Source of the DNA: Azomonas macrocytogenes
Lineage (GTDB): Bacteria > Pseudomonadota > Gammaproteobacteria > Pseudomonadales > Pseudomonadaceae
Assembly: GCF_014191985.1 (NCBI RefSeq)
Contig: NZ_JACHXI010000004.1
Coordinates: 186,001-250,000, forward strand
DNA: 64,000 nt
Reading direction: 5' to 3'
The position numbers and the translations under genes are program-made. This document shows positions 16,957-27,837 of the stretch, piece after piece. Each line of letters begins with the position of its first letter. Within the stretch, counting starts at the first letter, position 1. Under the pieces are notes generated by a model that saw nothing but the letters and a program-made list of their open reading frames with translations, had not been told where the DNA came from and did no database searches.

Positions 16957-18561
16957 CTAACGGCGCACGATGATGTAGAGCCCGGTCGTCAGCATCAGCC
17001 AGGCCGGCCAGGCAGCAAGCAGGGCATCGGCGCGAGCGCCTGCCACCAGTACCGCGCCGCCAGCGAGCAATCCCGCTCCCAGCAGTGACAACAGCCAATC
17101 GGCGCGTGGCTTGCGGGATGGTGGGGGTTGTCGCTGTGTATGGGACATGTGCTCAAGCAGGTCGCGTGCCATATTCGCCAGGTGTGGCAGTTGTTCTATC
17201 TGGGACTGGACGTTTCTGACCAGTCGCTTGGGGCTCAGGCGTTCGCGCATCCAGCGCTCCAGATGAGGTTGGCCAGTGGCCCACAGGTCCAGGTCCGGAT
17301 ACAACTGGCGGCCAAGCCCCTCGATATTGAGCAGGGTTTTCTGCAGCAACACCAGTTGCGGTTGCACTTCCATGTTGAAACGCCGGGCGACCTGGAACAG
17401 ACGCACCAGTAGCTGACCGAAGGATATGTCCTTGAGCGGCTTCTCGAAGATTGGCTCGCAGACGGTACGGATCGCCGCTTCGAATTCGTTGACCTTGGTT
17501 TCTGCCGGCACCCAGCCAGAATCGATATGCAGTTGCGCTACCTTGCGATAGTCGCGCTTGAAGAAGGCCATCAGGTTACGTGCCAGGTAATCCTGGTCTT
17601 CGGGCGTCAGGCTGCCGACAATCCCGCAGTCGATGGCGATGTACTGCGGGCTCCAGGGCTGGTCGGTGCTGACGAAGATATTGCCCGGATGCATGTCGGC
17701 ATGGAAGAAGCTGTCGCGAAAGACCTGGGTGAAGAAGATTTCCACGCCACGTTCGGCCAGCAATTTCATATCGGTCTGCTGGTTGGCCAGGGCGGCCAGA
17801 TCGGTCACTGGAACGCCGTAGATGCGCTCCATCACCAGTACCTGAGCCCGGCAGTAGTCCCAGTATATCTGTGGGACATAGAGCACTTGTGAGTTTTCGA
17901 AGTTGCGCTTGAGCTGGCTGGCGTTGGCTGCTTCGCGCAGCAGGTCGAGCTCGTCGTAGATGGTCTTGGCGTAATCATCGACGATTTCGACCAGATGCAG
18001 GCGACGGGCTTCACTGAAGGTGCGCTCGGCCGTCTTGGCCAGCAGGTAGAGCCAGGCCAGGTCCTGATCGATGACGAATTTCAGGCCTGGGCGGACCACT
18101 TTCACCACGACTTCCTCACCGCTGTGCAGGCGTGCGGCATGTACCTGGGCGACTGAGGCAGAAGCCAGTGGCTTGCTCTCGAAACTGGCGAATATTTTCT
18201 CGATGCTGGCGCCGAGTTGCCGTTCGATGAGGGCTATTGCCTTGTTCGGGTCGAAAGGCGGAACCTGATCCTGAAGCAGGGTCAGCTCATCGGCGATATC
18301 CGGTGGCAGCAGGTCGCGCCGGGTGGAAAGCAGCTGGCCGAATTTGATGAAGATCGGCCCCAGCCCTTCGAGCGCCAGGCGCAGGCGCGCACCGCGGGAC
18401 AGCTTGGCGCGGCGGCGTGGCAGCCAGCGCCAGGGGAGCAGATAGCTTGACGAGCGTATCCACCAGGGCAGGGATAGATCGAAAACAAGATCGTCCAGGC
18501 GGTAGCGGATCATCACCAGCAGGATACGGAATAGTCGGCGAGTGGCAGCAAGCAGCTTCAT
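16957..18561 (-). CDS. ubiB: Ubiquinone biosynthesis protein UbiB (ADCK/ABC1 atypical kinase)
   Basis: A 534-residue atypical kinase-like ATPase required for aerobic ubiquinone synthesis. The family-specific KxGQ motif is present as [17 protein letters not shown] near residues 66-82, the Ala-rich loop as [15 protein letters not shown], and the catalytic-loop and metal residues in [10 protein letters not shown] and AIDCGIVG. Two C-terminal transmembrane helices (about residues 490-530) anchor it in the inner membrane. Its start overlaps the ubiJ stop by 4 nt; with ubiE it forms a ubiE-ubiJ-ubiB operon. Confidence 0.96.
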   Translation of the reverse strand: MKLLAATRRLFRILLVMIRYRLDDLVFDLSLPWWIRSSSYLLPWRWLPRRRAKLSRGARLRLALEGLGPIFIKFGQLLSTRRDLLPPDIADELTLLQDQVPPFDPNKAIALIERQLGASIEKIFASFESKPLASASVAQVHAARLHSGEEVVVKVVRPGLKFVIDQDLAWLYLLAKTAERTFSEARRLHLVEIVDDYAKTIYDELDLLREAANASQLKRNFENSQVLYVPQIYWDYCRAQVLVMERIYGVPVTDLAALANQQTDMKLLAERGVEIFFTQVFRDSFFHADMHPGNIFVSTDQPWSPQYIAIDCGIVGSLTPEDQDYLARNLMAFFKRDYRKVAQLHIDSGWVPAETKVNEFEAAIRTVCEPIFEKPLKDISFGQLLVRLFQVARRFNMEVQPQLVLLQKTLLNIEGLGRQLYPDLDLWATGQPHLERWMRERLSPKRLVRNVQSQIEQLPHLANMARDLLEHMSHTQRQPPPSRKPRADWLLSLLGAGLLAGGAVLVAGARADALLAAWPAWLMLTTGLYIIVRR

Positions 18562-19181
18562 TCAGGGGCGCGCGGGGTCGGATTCTGGGCAAGGCGCTCG
18601 ATGCGCGCCTCGAGTCGGCTGAGGGTGGCGTTCATGTCGTCCAGTTCGGCGAAGCGGGCCTGTGCTTCGGCCTGGCCTACCAGCGCCCGGGTTTCCTCGT
18701 TCAGGTAATCGGCCAGCATCTGGTACAGGCTGGCGATACTCTGGCCGATCCACTCGCGCTGGCCTTTAAAGGAAGAGCCCAGCAGCTGACCACCGAGTGG
18801 ACCGAGCCAGCGGGATAGTTCGTATTCCCAGTCCAGTTCGAGATTCTGTAGTACGGCCGCGAGCTCAAACAGGGCCTGGCGGTTGCCTTGCAGCGTGACC
18901 TCTCGACCCTGAAGCACGGCAAGTTTGTCGCGGGTCAGCGCCAGGTGCAGCAGGGATCTGGCAGAGGTTCGCAGGTGTACGTCCGCCTCGGCTTCCCAGT
19001 GCGCGGCCAGACGCAGGCCGGTATCGCCGACCTGTACGAATAATTTCCACGGTGGTGTCGTGCATTCTATTTCGACGATCAGACCGGAGATAGTGGCCAG
19101 GTGCGGCAACGCGGCAGGGTCCATGCGCAGGGCTGCGTTGACGCCTTGTTCGGCCGTTGCCAGCAGGGCGGTATAGAGCAT
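18558..19181 (-). CDS. ubiJ: Ubiquinone biosynthesis accessory factor UbiJ (SCP2 domain)
   Basis: A 207-residue protein with an N-terminal SCP2 lipid-binding domain and a C-terminal alpha-helical/coiled-coil region containing [23 protein letters not shown] and a leucine-rich end. UbiJ binds isoprenoid ubiquinone intermediates and helps organise the Ubi metabolon. It sits between ubiE (adjacent, sharing base 19181) and ubiB (4-nt overlap). Confidence 0.92.
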   Translation of the reverse strand: MLYTALLATAEQGVNAALRMDPAALPHLATISGLIVEIECTTPPWKLFVQVGDTGLRLAAHWEAEADVHLRTSARSLLHLALTRDKLAVLQGREVTLQGNRQALFELAAVLQNLELDWEYELSRWLGPLGGQLLGSSFKGQREWIGQSIASLYQMLADYLNEETRALVGQAEAQARFAELDDMNATLSRLEARIERLAQNPTPRAPE

Positions 19182-19951
19182 CAGGGCTTGATACCCCGAT
19201 GCAGGGCGACGATGCCACCGGTCATGTTGTGGTAGGTCACACGCTCGAAGCCGGCTTCGCTCATCATGGCTTTGAGGGTTTCCTGGTCAGGGTGCATGCG
19301 GATCGATTCGGCGAGATAGCGATAGCTGTCGGCATCCTGGGTGATCAGCTTGCCCATGGTCGGCAGGATGTTGAACGAATAGACGTCGTAGGCCCTGGAC
19401 AGCAAGGCATTGGTCGGCTTGGAAAATTCCAGCACCAATAGCCGTCCGCCCGGTTTGAGGACGCGTAGCATGGAGCGCAAGGCATCTTCCTTGTGCGTGA
19501 CGTTGCGCAGGCCAAAGGCAATGGTGACCACATCGAAGTGGTTGTCTGGAAATGGCAGTTTTTCGGCATCGGCCTGGACGAAGCGGATATTGCCCGATAC
19601 TCCCTTGTCCAGCAGGCGATCACGACCGACCTCGAGCATCGAGGCATTGATGTCGGCCAGCACCACTTCGCCGGTGGGGCCGACAATGCGGGAGAACTGC
19701 CGAGTCAGATCGCCGGTGCCGCCGGCGATATCCAGAATCCGGTTGCCAACCCGTGCGCCAGATAGCTCGATAGTGATGCGCTTCCATAGGCGATGGATGC
19801 CTGCGGACATCAGGTCGTTCATCAGGTCGTACTTGGCGGCCACGGAGTGGAACACTTCGGCGACCTTCTGCGCTTTCTGGCTCTCCGGTACGCTCTGATA
19901 GCCGAAGTGAGTGCTGCGTTCCGCATCGCGATCGTTGTGGAAGTCGGTCAT
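19181..19951 (-). CDS. ubiE: Demethylmenaquinone/2-methoxy-6-polyprenyl-benzoquinol methyltransferase UbiE
   Basis: A 256-residue C-methyltransferase for ubiquinone and menaquinone synthesis. Motif I is [14 protein letters not shown], and the family signatures [17 protein letters not shown] and [14 protein letters not shown] are present. The start at 19951 (MTDFHNDRD) gives the normal length; the open frame continues about 75 codons upstream over a plainly intergenic stretch. First gene of the ubiE-ubiJ-ubiB set. Confidence 0.96.
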   Translation of the reverse strand: MTDFHNDRDAERSTHFGYQSVPESQKAQKVAEVFHSVAAKYDLMNDLMSAGIHRLWKRITIELSGARVGNRILDIAGGTGDLTRQFSRIVGPTGEVVLADINASMLEVGRDRLLDKGVSGNIRFVQADAEKLPFPDNHFDVVTIAFGLRNVTHKEDALRSMLRVLKPGGRLLVLEFSKPTNALLSRAYDVYSFNILPTMGKLITQDADSYRYLAESIRMHPDQETLKAMMSEAGFERVTYHNMTGGIVALHRGIKP

Positions 19952-20091
19952 GGTTTTGTCACTGCTGAAATGTACTAGCCATTCTAAACCCAAAAAGCCG
20001 TTTTCGGCTGTAGTTGCTGTGTGATGGCGCCATCCTGAAGCCTGGCCCTGTATAGTAAGGGCCTTTTTCCATTTTGCCGTCAGGAATTGCC

Positions 20092-20370
20092 ATGGCTCGT
20101 ATTGTCGTCGAACGCTCGCACAACCTTGGTCTTCAGGCCGCCCGCACAAAAGCGGATAAGTTGGCCGAGCGGCTGGCACAGGAGTTCGGTGTCGACTGCT
20201 GCTGGGATGGCGATGTATTGGCAGTCAGGCGCCGTGGTGCCGACGGCCGCATCGAGGTTGGCGAGGACAATGTCCGGGTTCGGCTGAACCTGGGGATATT
20301 GCTGTCGCCGATGGCCGGAGCCATTCAGGGCAAGATCGAGCAGTCGCTGGACAAAGTGTTGCAGGCCTGA
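20092..20370 (+). CDS. Polyhydroxyalkanoic acid system family protein (small, unknown role)
   Basis: A 92-residue protein of the family annotated as 'polyhydroxyalkanoic acid system' because in Pseudomonas it lies between ubiE and the phaF/phaI phasin genes. It starts [18 protein letters not shown] with CAGGAA before the ATG and ends in an amphipathic helix. No catalytic motif is visible. Here its stop is only about 12 nt from the end of the convergent DUF971 gene, and no PHA synthase, depolymerase or phasin gene is present between them, so the usual context has been lost. Confidence 0.8.
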   Translation: MARIVVERSHNLGLQAARTKADKLAERLAQEFGVDCCWDGDVLAVRRRGADGRIEVGEDNVRVRLNLGILLSPMAGAIQGKIEQSLDKVLQA

Positions 20371-20382
20371 TTGCCGATAAAT

Positions 20383-20757
20383 TCAGAGTATCAGCTTGAC
20401 CACTGATTCATCCGGGTCGCGCGATTTTCCGGCCTGGTACAAGGCATCGAGATACTCGCTCCAGAGGCGCTCCCGGTTCAGCGCCAAGTGTTCGAGGTAA
20501 TCCCAGGTATACAGCCCGCTATCGTGCCCATCGCTGAAACTCAGCTTGAGGGCGTATTGCCCAGCCGGTTCGATCTTCTCCAACCCCACCTGCTGTTTGC
20601 CATGCTGCAAGATGGGCTTGCCGTGCCCCTGGACTTCGGCGGAGGGAGAATGCACCCGCAGAAATTCGGCCGAAAGCGCGTAGCTTTCGGTCGCCGAATA
20701 CTGCAGTGCCAGGGTTTTGGATGCCTTGTGCAGTTTGATAGCCGTGGGAACGCGCAT
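20383..20757 (-). CDS. DUF971 protein (gamma-butyrobetaine hydroxylase-like N-terminal domain)
   Basis: A 124-residue protein with the DUF971/GBBH-like N-terminal domain: IKLHKASKTLALQYS, a middle VGLEKIEPAGQYALKLSFSDGHDSGLYTWDYL that includes the conserved Asp-Gly-His, and LYTWDYLEHLA. The fold is a small beta-sandwich, sometimes zinc-binding; its job is uncertain (members have been linked to Fe-S assembly proteins and hydroxylases). The start at 20757 (MRVPTAIKL) excludes an upstream extension that would be translated from a heptamer repeat array. Confidence 0.85.
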   Translation of the reverse strand: MRVPTAIKLHKASKTLALQYSATESYALSAEFLRVHSPSAEVQGHGKPILQHGKQQVGLEKIEPAGQYALKLSFSDGHDSGLYTWDYLEHLALNRERLWSEYLDALYQAGKSRDPDESVVKLIL

Positions 20758-20773
20758 GAGTATGCTCCAATTT

Positions 20774-20816
20774 GAAGCCTGAAGCCTGAAGCCTGAAGCC
20801 TGAAGCCTCAGGCTTC
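20774..20816. repeat. GAAGCCT heptamer tandem array (locus 1) ending in a small hairpin
   Basis: Five perfect copies of the 7-mer GAAGCCT occupy 20774-20808. The last copy pairs with the following GGCTTC (20802-20816, loop TCA). The array fills the short gap between the hslU stop and the DUF971 start. The same unit recurs at 61664-61711. Confidence 0.95.
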
Positions 20817-20824
20817 CGCTGCTT

Positions 20825-22171
20825 TTAAAGGATATACCGCGACAAATCCTCGTCTTGCGCCAATTCGCCCAGATGGTCGTTGACGTAGTGCGCATCGATT
20901 CTGATCGGCGTGTCGCTATGCTGCGCAGCCAGGTCGGCTGCGCTGAACGAAACTTCTTCGAGCAGACGTTCGAGCAGGGTATGCAAGCGGCGCGCGCCGA
21001 TGTTTTCGGTCTTCTCGTTGACCTGCCAGGCGATTTCGGCGAGGCGCTTGATGCCGCTTTCGATGAACTCGATGGCCAGTCCTTCCGTCTTTAGCAACTC
21101 GCGATATTGCTCGGTGAGCGAGGCGTGCGGTTCGGTCAGAATGCGTTCGAAGTCCTCTGGCGAAAGTGCCTTGAGTTCGACACGAATCGGCAGGCGACCC
21201 TGCAGTTCCGGTACCAGGTCGCTGGGTTTGGACAGGTGGAAGGCACCGGAGGCGATGAACAGAATGTGATCGGTCTTGACCATGCCGAGCTTGGTATTGA
21301 CCGTGCAGCCTTCGATCAGTGGCAGCAGGTCGCGCTGCACGCCTTCGCGAGAAACATCGGCACCACCGACATTGCCACGCTTGGCAACCTTGTCGATCTC
21401 ATCGATGAAGACAATACCGTGCTGCTCCACCGCTTCCAGCGCCCGGGCCTTCAGTTCTTCCTCGTTGACCAGGCGCGCAGCTTCTTCTTCGCGTACCAGT
21501 TTCAGCGCATCCTTGACCTTCAGCTTGCGGCTTTTACGGCGGCCCTTGGACATGCCGGAGAACAGGTTCTGTAACTGGCTGGTCATTTCCTCCATGCCCG
21601 GCGGAGCCATGATTTCGACACCGGTCGGGCTTTCCGCGACTTCGATATCGATTTCCTTGTCGTCCAACTGGCCTTCGCGTAGACGCTTGCGAAACAGCTG
21701 GCGGGTATTGCTGTCTTCGTGACGGACCGTAGCTTCCTCGTCGAAGCCGGTTGGGCGTGCAGTTGGCAGCAGGGCATCGAGGATGCGCTCCTCGGCGGCA
21801 TCCTCGGCACGGTCCTGCAACTTGTGCATTTCCTGCTCGCGCAGCATCTTCAGTGCGGCATCCGCCAGATCGCGGATGATGGACTCCACATCCCGGCCCA
21901 CATAGCCGACCTCGGTGAACTTGGTGGCTTCCACTTTAAGGAAAGGGGCATTGGCCAGTTTGGCCAGGCGCCGGGCGATTTCGGTCTTGCCGACACCGGT
22001 TGGGCCGATCATCAGGATGTTTTTCGGGGTGACTTCCTGGCGCAGCTCCAGTGGCAGCTGCATGCGCCGCCAACGGTTACGCAGAGCAATGGCGACAGCG
22101 CGCTTGGCATCGTCCTGGCCGATGATGTGGCGGTTGAGTTCGTGGACGATCTCGCGGGGCGTCATGGACAT
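20825..22171 (-). CDS. hslU: ATP-dependent protease ATPase subunit HslU
   Basis: A 448-residue AAA+ unfoldase that feeds substrates to the HslV peptidase. Walker A is [14 protein letters not shown], the pore loop is GYVGRD, Walker B is IVFIDEIDK and sensor/arginine-finger regions and the C-terminal EDLSRYIL tail, which inserts into HslV, are intact. It lies 25 nt after hslV in the same transcript. Confidence 0.97.
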   Translation of the reverse strand: MSMTPREIVHELNRHIIGQDDAKRAVAIALRNRWRRMQLPLELRQEVTPKNILMIGPTGVGKTEIARRLAKLANAPFLKVEATKFTEVGYVGRDVESIIRDLADAALKMLREQEMHKLQDRAEDAAEERILDALLPTARPTGFDEEATVRHEDSNTRQLFRKRLREGQLDDKEIDIEVAESPTGVEIMAPPGMEEMTSQLQNLFSGMSKGRRKSRKLKVKDALKLVREEEAARLVNEEELKARALEAVEQHGIVFIDEIDKVAKRGNVGGADVSREGVQRDLLPLIEGCTVNTKLGMVKTDHILFIASGAFHLSKPSDLVPELQGRLPIRVELKALSPEDFERILTEPHASLTEQYRELLKTEGLAIEFIESGIKRLAEIAWQVNEKTENIGARRLHTLLERLLEEVSFSAADLAAQHSDTPIRIDAHYVNDHLGELAQDEDLSRYIL

Positions 22172-22196
22172 GTGATTACTCCAGAGTCGACTCCGG

Positions 22197-22730
22197 TCAG
22201 TTGACCGAATCCAGCTCTTCCAATGTCAGGTTCTGGTTAGTGAAGACACAGATGCTGCCGGCAATGTTCAAGGCAGTTTCTGCAATCTCGCGGGCGGACA
22301 TTTTTTCGTTGTGGCGCAGCAGCGCCATGGCTGCGGCCTGGGCGTAGCCGCCGCCGGAGCCCATGGCGATCAGTCCATGCTCGGGCTCGACCACATCACC
22401 GTTGCCAGTAATGATCAGCGAGGCGTCCTTGTTGGCCACTGCCAGCATCGCTTCCAGGCGGCTCAGTGAGCGGTCGGTACGCCAATCCTTGGCCAGCTCG
22501 ACAGCGGCCCGGACCAGATGTCCCTGGTGTTTTTCCAACTGGCCTTCGAAGCGTTCGAACAAGGTAAAGGCATCGGCGGTCGCGCCGGCGAAACCTGCCA
22601 GGACTTGGCCGTGGTACAGGTAGCGGACTTTCTTGGCATTGCCTTTCATGACGGTGTTGCCGAGAGAAACCTGGCCGTCGCCGCCCATGACGACTTTGCC
22701 GTTGCGGCGGACTGAGACGATGGTGGTCAA
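22197..22730 (-). CDS. hslV: ATP-dependent protease peptidase subunit HslV, with a TTG start
   Basis: A 177-residue threonine peptidase of the HslUV protease. The mature protein must expose Thr after removal of the initiator Met; the sequence reads [21 protein letters not shown] directly after a TTG codon at 22728-22730. GGAG lies a few bases upstream of this TTG, and no ATG gives the required N-terminus (the nearest upstream one adds residues before the Thr). Gly45-type and Lys33-type active-site surroundings ([18 protein letters not shown]) are conserved. The start codon is therefore TTG. Expression is probably heat-inducible from the promoter described at 22777-22804. Confidence 0.95.
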   Translation of the reverse strand: MTTIVSVRRNGKVVMGGDGQVSLGNTVMKGNAKKVRYLYHGQVLAGFAGATADAFTLFERFEGQLEKHQGHLVRAAVELAKDWRTDRSLSRLEAMLAVANKDASLIITGNGDVVEPEHGLIAMGSGGGYAQAAAMALLRHNEKMSAREIAETALNIAGSICVFTNQNLTLEELDSVN

Positions 22731-22776
22731 AGGGTGGATCTCCACGGTGACGGGGCGTGAACGCCCGATTTCGTGG

Positions 22777-22804
22777 ATATGGGGAGAGGCCAGAGGGTTT
22801 TCAA
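22777..22804 (-). promoter_or_regulatory. Sigma-32 (RpoH) type heat-shock promoter for hslVU
   Basis: Reading on the minus strand, TTGAAA (22804-22799) is followed by a 14-nt spacer and CCCCATAT (22784-22777). This fits the sigma-32 consensus of CTTGAAA, 11-16 nt, CCCCATNT closely. It lies about 47 nt upstream of the hslV TTG start. hslVU is a classical heat-shock operon. Confidence 0.8.
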
Positions 22805-22913
22805 CTATTGATAGCCCCGGTGGGCTGGATAATACGCAATTAATTGTCCATAAGGACAAGAAATTGCCTGGGTGGGCTGGTCTGCCTGGGGACGGTGTGG
22901 CTAGAAGCGACAG

Positions 22914-22941
22914 CGGGCCGGATGAGCGACTGTCCGGCCCG
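22914..22941 (-). terminator. GC-rich hairpin after the FtsN-like gene
   Basis: A perfect 9-bp stem CGGGCCGGA / TCCGGCCCG with a 10-nt loop lies 30 nt after the stop of the SPOR gene. No clear T-run follows on the minus strand, so it may be a weak terminator or an mRNA 3'-end stabiliser separating ftsN from hslVU. Confidence 0.5.
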
Positions 22942-22970
22942 TGCTTTTAAGGCGGTCTATTCCGACCGTT

Positions 22971-23729
22971 TCAGGGTCTCTGCCTTTTTTGCGGCAGCAG
23001 ATTGTTGTAACCGCCGGCAGCGAGCTGTTTCTGGGCTTGGGAAAGTTTCTGCTGGTCCGGATAGGGGCCGACGAGTACCCGATACCAAGTTTCGCCGCGC
23101 ACGTTGCCGGACTCCACTCGAACGTTCTGGCCGAGCAGAATGATCTGTGCCCGAACCTTGTCCGCATCGTCAGGCTTGCGGAAGGAGCCGGCCTGCAGGA
23201 AAAACTGGGTAGAGGATGCCTTGGCCACGCTTGGCGGCGGTGGTGGTATTTCACCCTTGAGGGCTGCCTGAGCCCGGGCGGTGTCGATCCGTGCAGCTTC
23301 GGCAGGTGTTACTACCGGTTTGCTGGGCGTTTCGAGCTTGGCAGCCTGTTCCGGTTTGGCCGGTTGCTCGGGTTTGGCTGGTGGCTGCGGCTTGGGCGCT
23401 GGCTGGACGGTGGGTGTTGCACTTTCCGAGGGCACGATGACTTCGGATTCCGGCAGCAGGGTGTAGAAGTCGTAGGTGGGTTTGGGGGCTTCCTTGCCGT
23501 CGACGGTCGTGGAGCGGGTCGGCGGTTGTGGTCGGCTTGTCGTTCGCTCGGGCTCTTCGGCGCGCTTGATTGCCTTGTCGCCCGGGTTGAGATTGAGCAG
23601 CAGCGTCGCGAAGGCGCCGACGACCAGGCCGCAGGCCAGCCAGAGCCAGCCTGGCAGCGGTTTTTTCGCCGGAGCCGAGGGTTGGTAGCGACTGGCGCCG
23701 TGTTTTGGAGTTGTCTTGTTTCTGGCCAT
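22971..23729 (-). CDS. ftsN: SPOR-domain cell-division protein, FtsN-like
   Basis: A 252-residue bitopic protein: a short cytoplasmic N-terminus (MARNKTTPKHGASRY), one transmembrane helix at about residues 29-47 (WLWLACGLVVGAFATLLL), a long Pro/Lys/Glu/Ala-rich linker at about 50-165 and a C-terminal SPOR domain at about 170-250 with FFLQAGSF and YRVLVGPYPDQQKLSQAQ, which binds denuded septal peptidoglycan. The architecture and position directly upstream of hslVU match ftsN of E. coli. It starts 10 nt after argS ends. The symbol rests on architecture and context. Confidence 0.82.
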   Translation of the reverse strand: MARNKTTPKHGASRYQPSAPAKKPLPGWLWLACGLVVGAFATLLLNLNPGDKAIKRAEEPERTTSRPQPPTRSTTVDGKEAPKPTYDFYTLLPESEVIVPSESATPTVQPAPKPQPPAKPEQPAKPEQAAKLETPSKPVVTPAEAARIDTARAQAALKGEIPPPPPSVAKASSTQFFLQAGSFRKPDDADKVRAQIILLGQNVRVESGNVRGETWYRVLVGPYPDQQKLSQAQKQLAAGGYNNLLPQKRQRP

Positions 23730-23739
23730 CTGTCGTCTG

Positions 23740-25479
23740 TTACATCCGTTCCAAAGGTTCCAGGCCCAGCAGTTCGAGGCCTTGCTTGAGTGTCTGTCCG
23801 GTCAAGGCGGCCAGCTTGAGGCGGCTTTGCTGCCTGGTCGGTTCCGTAGCAGCGAGAATCGGGCAGTGTTCGTAGAAACTGGAAAACAGGCCAGCCAGAT
23901 CGTAGAGATAGGTGCACAGCAAATGTGGCAACCCTTTGTCGGCCACGCTGCCCAGCACTTCACCGAACTGGGCCAGTCTGGCAGCCAGGGCCTGCTCCTG
24001 CTCGGCTTCCAGCAACATACTGCCTTCGGTATCGCCGATTTCCCTGCCCAGTTTGCGGAAGATACTGGCTACCCGGGTGTAGGCGTAGAGTAGGTAAGGA
24101 GCGGTGTTGCCTTCGAAGCTCAGCATCTGTTCGAAGTTGAAGCTGTAGTCGCTGGTGCGATGCTTGGAGAGGTCGGCGTACTTCACGGCACCGATGCCGA
24201 CAGCATGGGCGATCTGGCGCAGCTCGGTCTCGTCCAGCTCGGGATTCTTGTCCTTGACCAGGGCATAGGCTCGTTGTTCGGCTTCATCCAGTAGGTCGAT
24301 CAATTTGACCGTACCGCCGTCGCGGGTCTTGAACGGGCGGCCATCTGCACCGTTCATGGTGCCGAAGCCCATATGTTCGAGCTGCACGTTCTGACCGACG
24401 AAGCCGGCACGGCGTGCAAGCGCGAATACCATCTGGAAGTGCAGGGCCTGGCGCTGGTCGACGAAATACAGGACGCGATCGGCAGCGAGCGTCTGACTGC
24501 GGTAGCGCATGGCAGCCAAATCAGTGGTGGCGTAGAGATAACCACCACCGGCTTTCTGCACGATCACCGGCAACGGATTACCTTCGGCGTTCTTGAATTC
24601 GTCCATGAACACACAGCGGGCGCCATCGCTTTCGACCAGCAGCCCCTGTTCGTGCAAGTCTTGCACAATGCTCGGCAAGTCATCGTTGTAGGCACTTTCA
24701 CCGCGCACATCGGCCTGGGTCAGCTTGACGCCCAGGCGGTCGTAGACTTCCTGGCAGTGCGACAGGGAGATTTCGTTGAAGCGGCGCCACAGATGCAGGC
24801 ATTGCGCATCGCCGCTCTGCAACCTGACCACCAGTTCGCGGGCGCGTACGGCGAAATCGGCGGAGTCATCGAAGCGTTTCTTGGCAGCGCGGTAGAATTG
24901 TTCGAGATCGGTCAGCTCGCTTTCAGCGCAGGCCGGATTCTCTTCCAGATAAGCCAGCAGCATGCCGAACTGGGTACCCCAGTCACCCACATGGTTCTGA
25001 CGGATGACTTCATCTCCGATAAACTCCAGTACCCGTGCAACGGCATCGCCGATGATGGTCGAGCGCAGATGGCCGACGTGCATTTCCTTGGCCAGGTTGG
25101 GCGAGGAAAGGTCAACTACGGTTTTCTGTCTGGATCCATTTTTATGTACGCCAAGGTGCGGATCGGCCAGTGCTGCTTCCAGTCGCCCGGCCAATGCCGT
25201 GCTGTTCTGAAAAAAGTTGAGAAAGCCCGGGCCGGCGATTTCCGCTTTGCTTATCTGGGCATCGACCGGCAAGGCGGCGATCAGCTTTTCGGCCAAATCG
25301 CGTGGTTTCATGCCTGCCGGTTTCGCCAGCATCATGGCGATATTGCTGGCGAAATCGCCGTGGGCCTTGTCCTTGGTGTTTTCCACCTGGATCGTCGGGG
25401 ACAGGCCCTCGGGCAGTACACCCTGCTCGGTCAAGCGGGTCAGGGCTTGCTGGATCAACTGGCGGATGGTGTCTTTCAT
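23740..25479 (-). CDS. argS: Arginyl-tRNA synthetase
   Basis: A 579-residue class I aminoacyl-tRNA synthetase. The HIGH motif appears as HVGHLRS in [17 protein letters not shown] near residue 125; the N-terminal tRNA-binding domain ([12 protein letters not shown]) and the C-terminal DALR anticodon-binding domain ending [10 protein letters not shown] are complete. The start at 25479 ([11 protein letters not shown]) gives the usual length. A 470-codon open frame on the opposite strand here is a shadow. Confidence 0.97.
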   Translation of the reverse strand: MKDTIRQLIQQALTRLTEQGVLPEGLSPTIQVENTKDKAHGDFASNIAMMLAKPAGMKPRDLAEKLIAALPVDAQISKAEIAGPGFLNFFQNSTALAGRLEAALADPHLGVHKNGSRQKTVVDLSSPNLAKEMHVGHLRSTIIGDAVARVLEFIGDEVIRQNHVGDWGTQFGMLLAYLEENPACAESELTDLEQFYRAAKKRFDDSADFAVRARELVVRLQSGDAQCLHLWRRFNEISLSHCQEVYDRLGVKLTQADVRGESAYNDDLPSIVQDLHEQGLLVESDGARCVFMDEFKNAEGNPLPVIVQKAGGGYLYATTDLAAMRYRSQTLAADRVLYFVDQRQALHFQMVFALARRAGFVGQNVQLEHMGFGTMNGADGRPFKTRDGGTVKLIDLLDEAEQRAYALVKDKNPELDETELRQIAHAVGIGAVKYADLSKHRTSDYSFNFEQMLSFEGNTAPYLLYAYTRVASIFRKLGREIGDTEGSMLLEAEQEQALAARLAQFGEVLGSVADKGLPHLLCTYLYDLAGLFSSFYEHCPILAATEPTRQQSRLKLAALTGQTLKQGLELLGLEPLERM

Positions 25480-25614
25480 GGTCTGCTCTTGGACGGAGAC
25501 GGCAGCGCCGTAGAGGGATGCCGAAAATCGCACATTATCGGTGCGCCGGGAAGTCGGCTTCAAGGGTTAAGCGGTTGGCTGCGAACCGCTCGTCACGTTT
25601 GTCGACTGAGCTTC

Positions 25615-27837
25615 TCAATAAAGATCCATCGGGTCCACGTCCAACGACCAGCGTACATTGCGCGATCCCGGCAATTGCTCCACCTGGGGCAACCAGGCGG
25701 CAAGCAAGCGGTGCAGTGGCGCCCGGGCCTGGGCCTGGAGCAACAACTGGGCACGGTAACGCCCGGCCCGGCGTTCCATGGGTGAAGGCACTGGACCGAG
25801 CAATTCGATATGTCCCCAGGATGCGTTCAGCCGACATAGCTGCTGCGCTTCCAGGCAGGCTTGTTCGAGGAAGGCTTCGGCCTGGCCAGGTTTGTGCGCT
25901 TCGGCTCTTAGCAAGGCTAGATGACTGAATGGCGGTAGGTTGGTCGCGCGGCGCTCTGCCAGTGCTTGTTCGGCGAAGGCGAAATAGCCCTGTTCGGTCA
26001 GTTGCACTAGCAAAGGGTGCTCGGCGCAGTGGGTCTGGATAATTACCTTGCCCGGTTCTTCGGCGCGTCCGGCGCGTCCGGCAACCTGTACGACGAGCTG
26101 GGCCATGCGTTCGCTGGCGCGAAAGTCTGCGGAAAACAGTCCGCTGTCGGCATCCAGAATAGTTACCAGAGTCACGCGCGGAAAGTGATGTCCTTTAGCG
26201 AGCATTTGGGTGCCGACCAGGATGCAGGGCTCGCCACGTTTGACGGTTATCAACAGGCGCTCCATGGAGCCTTTGCGCGCGGTGCTGTCGCGGTCGATAC
26301 GCAGCACCGGGTATTCCGGAAACAGCCTGGCCAGGCGTGCTTCGGCGCGTTCGGTGCCAGCACCTATCGGTCGCAGGTCGACCTGATGGCACTGCGGGCA
26401 GTTGGTCGGAGGGCGTTCGACGTGACCGCAATGATGGCAGCGCAACTCGTGCAGGCGCTGGTGCAACGTCATGCGTGAGTCGCAGCGCGGGCACACCCCG
26501 ATCCAGCCGCAATCGTGGCAGAGCAGGACGGGCGCAAAGCCTCGGCGATTAAGAAAGACCAGTACCTGCTGACCCGCCTGAAGTGTCTGGGCGATGGCCT
26601 GTTGCAAGGGCCTGGAAATACCTGAGTCGAGAGGGCGGCTTTTTACGTCCAGGCGCAGGAACTTTGGTGGTTGGGCATTACCCGCCCGCTGGCCGATCTT
26701 CAGCAGGGTATAACGGCCAATGTGTGCGTTGTGCAGGCTTTCCAGGGAGGGGGTTGCCGAGCCGAGCAGGACTGGCAGTTCTTCCTGGCGCGCGCGTACC
26801 ACTGCCAGATCGCGCGCCTGGTAGCGTAAACCGTCCTGCTGTTTATAGGACGCATCATGCTCCTCGTCGACGATAATCAGGCCGAGGGACTTCATTGGCG
26901 TAAAAAGCGCCGAGCGGGTGCCGATAACAATATCTGCCTCGCCATCCCGTGCGGCCAGCCAGATATCCAGGCGTTCACGGTCGGTCAGATTCGAGTGAAG
27001 CAGGGCGATACGGGCGTTGAAGCGGCGCTCGAAGCGAGCCAGGGTTTGCGGGCCCAGGTTGATTTCCGGAATCAGCACTAGTGCCTGTTTGCCGGCTTCG
27101 AGCACTCGGTGGATCAACTGCAGATAGACTTCGGTCTTACCACTGCCGGTCACGCCGGCCAACAGACAGGGATGAAAGCGACCCTGGCCGGCCCGTACGG
27201 CTTCGTATGCCGCCTGCTGTTGCGGATTGAGTGGCAACTCCGCCTCTAGTAACCAACTGCCATGGTGGCGTGTCGCCGTGATCCGGCGCGTTTCTCGGCG
27301 CAGCAAGCCTTTGTCCTGTAAAGCGTCGAGGCTGCTCTTGCTTATTTGCAGTTTGCCTATTAGTTGATGGGGGAGGCCGGCTGGATGCTGAGCAATTATT
27401 TTCAATGCTTGGCGTTGACGTGGGGCGCGTTCCAGGCGCGGATCGTCCGGGTGGCCATCCTTGGTGAGCAGCCAGACATGCTGCTGGCGCGTACTGGCCG
27501 GCTCGCCTTGGCGCAGCAGGACCGGCAGTGCCCAACTCAGCGTATCGCCTTGGCTGTGCTGGTAATAATTGGCTACCCAGAGACAGAATTCGAAAAGCTT
27601 CGGCGGTATGGGTGAAGCCTCGTCGAGCAGCTCGAGTGCATCGCGCAGCTTTTCTTTCGGCACGTCGCTGTGCTCAGCCAGCGCTACCAGCACGCCGATC
27701 ATCTGGCGGCGACCGAATGGCACCCGCACGCGAACGCCAGGCTGCAGGGCAGTCAGTGGCGTATTGGCCGGTGCTCGATAATCGAACAGGCGGCGCAGTG
27801 GCGAGGGCAGGGCCAGACGCAGGATAGGAACAGGCAA
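25615..27837 (-). CDS. priA: Primosomal protein N' (replication restart helicase PriA), TTG start
   Basis: A 740-residue 3'-5' helicase that reloads the replisome at stalled forks. Walker A is [13 protein letters not shown], the DEAH-type box is [10 protein letters not shown], and eight zinc-binding Cys residues fall in the block from CHDCGWIG to NCPQC. The N-terminal 3'-DNA-binding domain starts [19 protein letters not shown] right after a TTG at 27835-27837 that has GGAG 6 nt upstream; this gives the length of other PriA proteins. The frame is open another 73 codons upstream across the rpmE promoter and is not used. It is divergent from rpmE, as in many gammaproteobacteria. Confidence 0.95.
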   Translation of the reverse strand: MPVPILRLALPSPLRRLFDYRAPANTPLTALQPGVRVRVPFGRRQMIGVLVALAEHSDVPKEKLRDALELLDEASPIPPKLFEFCLWVANYYQHSQGDTLSWALPVLLRQGEPASTRQQHVWLLTKDGHPDDPRLERAPRQRQALKIIAQHPAGLPHQLIGKLQISKSSLDALQDKGLLRRETRRITATRHHGSWLLEAELPLNPQQQAAYEAVRAGQGRFHPCLLAGVTGSGKTEVYLQLIHRVLEAGKQALVLIPEINLGPQTLARFERRFNARIALLHSNLTDRERLDIWLAARDGEADIVIGTRSALFTPMKSLGLIIVDEEHDASYKQQDGLRYQARDLAVVRARQEELPVLLGSATPSLESLHNAHIGRYTLLKIGQRAGNAQPPKFLRLDVKSRPLDSGISRPLQQAIAQTLQAGQQVLVFLNRRGFAPVLLCHDCGWIGVCPRCDSRMTLHQRLHELRCHHCGHVERPPTNCPQCHQVDLRPIGAGTERAEARLARLFPEYPVLRIDRDSTARKGSMERLLITVKRGEPCILVGTQMLAKGHHFPRVTLVTILDADSGLFSADFRASERMAQLVVQVAGRAGRAEEPGKVIIQTHCAEHPLLVQLTEQGYFAFAEQALAERRATNLPPFSHLALLRAEAHKPGQAEAFLEQACLEAQQLCRLNASWGHIELLGPVPSPMERRAGRYRAQLLLQAQARAPLHRLLAAWLPQVEQLPGSRNVRWSLDVDPMDLY

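Noticed and set aside
20774-20808. CRISPR-like array at the heptamer repeats
   Set aside because: Units are 7 nt, contiguous and without spacers, and no cas genes are present.
20383-20895. N-terminal extension of the DUF971 protein through the repeat
   Set aside because: The extra residues are translations of the heptamer array (repeated RLQASGF); the same artefact appears upstream of srkA, so the later ATG is used in both cases.
24373-25785. 470-codon open frame antisense to argS
   Set aside because: It lies entirely across argS and the argS-priA gap on the opposite strand, has no family similarity, and is explained by GC-rich codon bias of the real gene.
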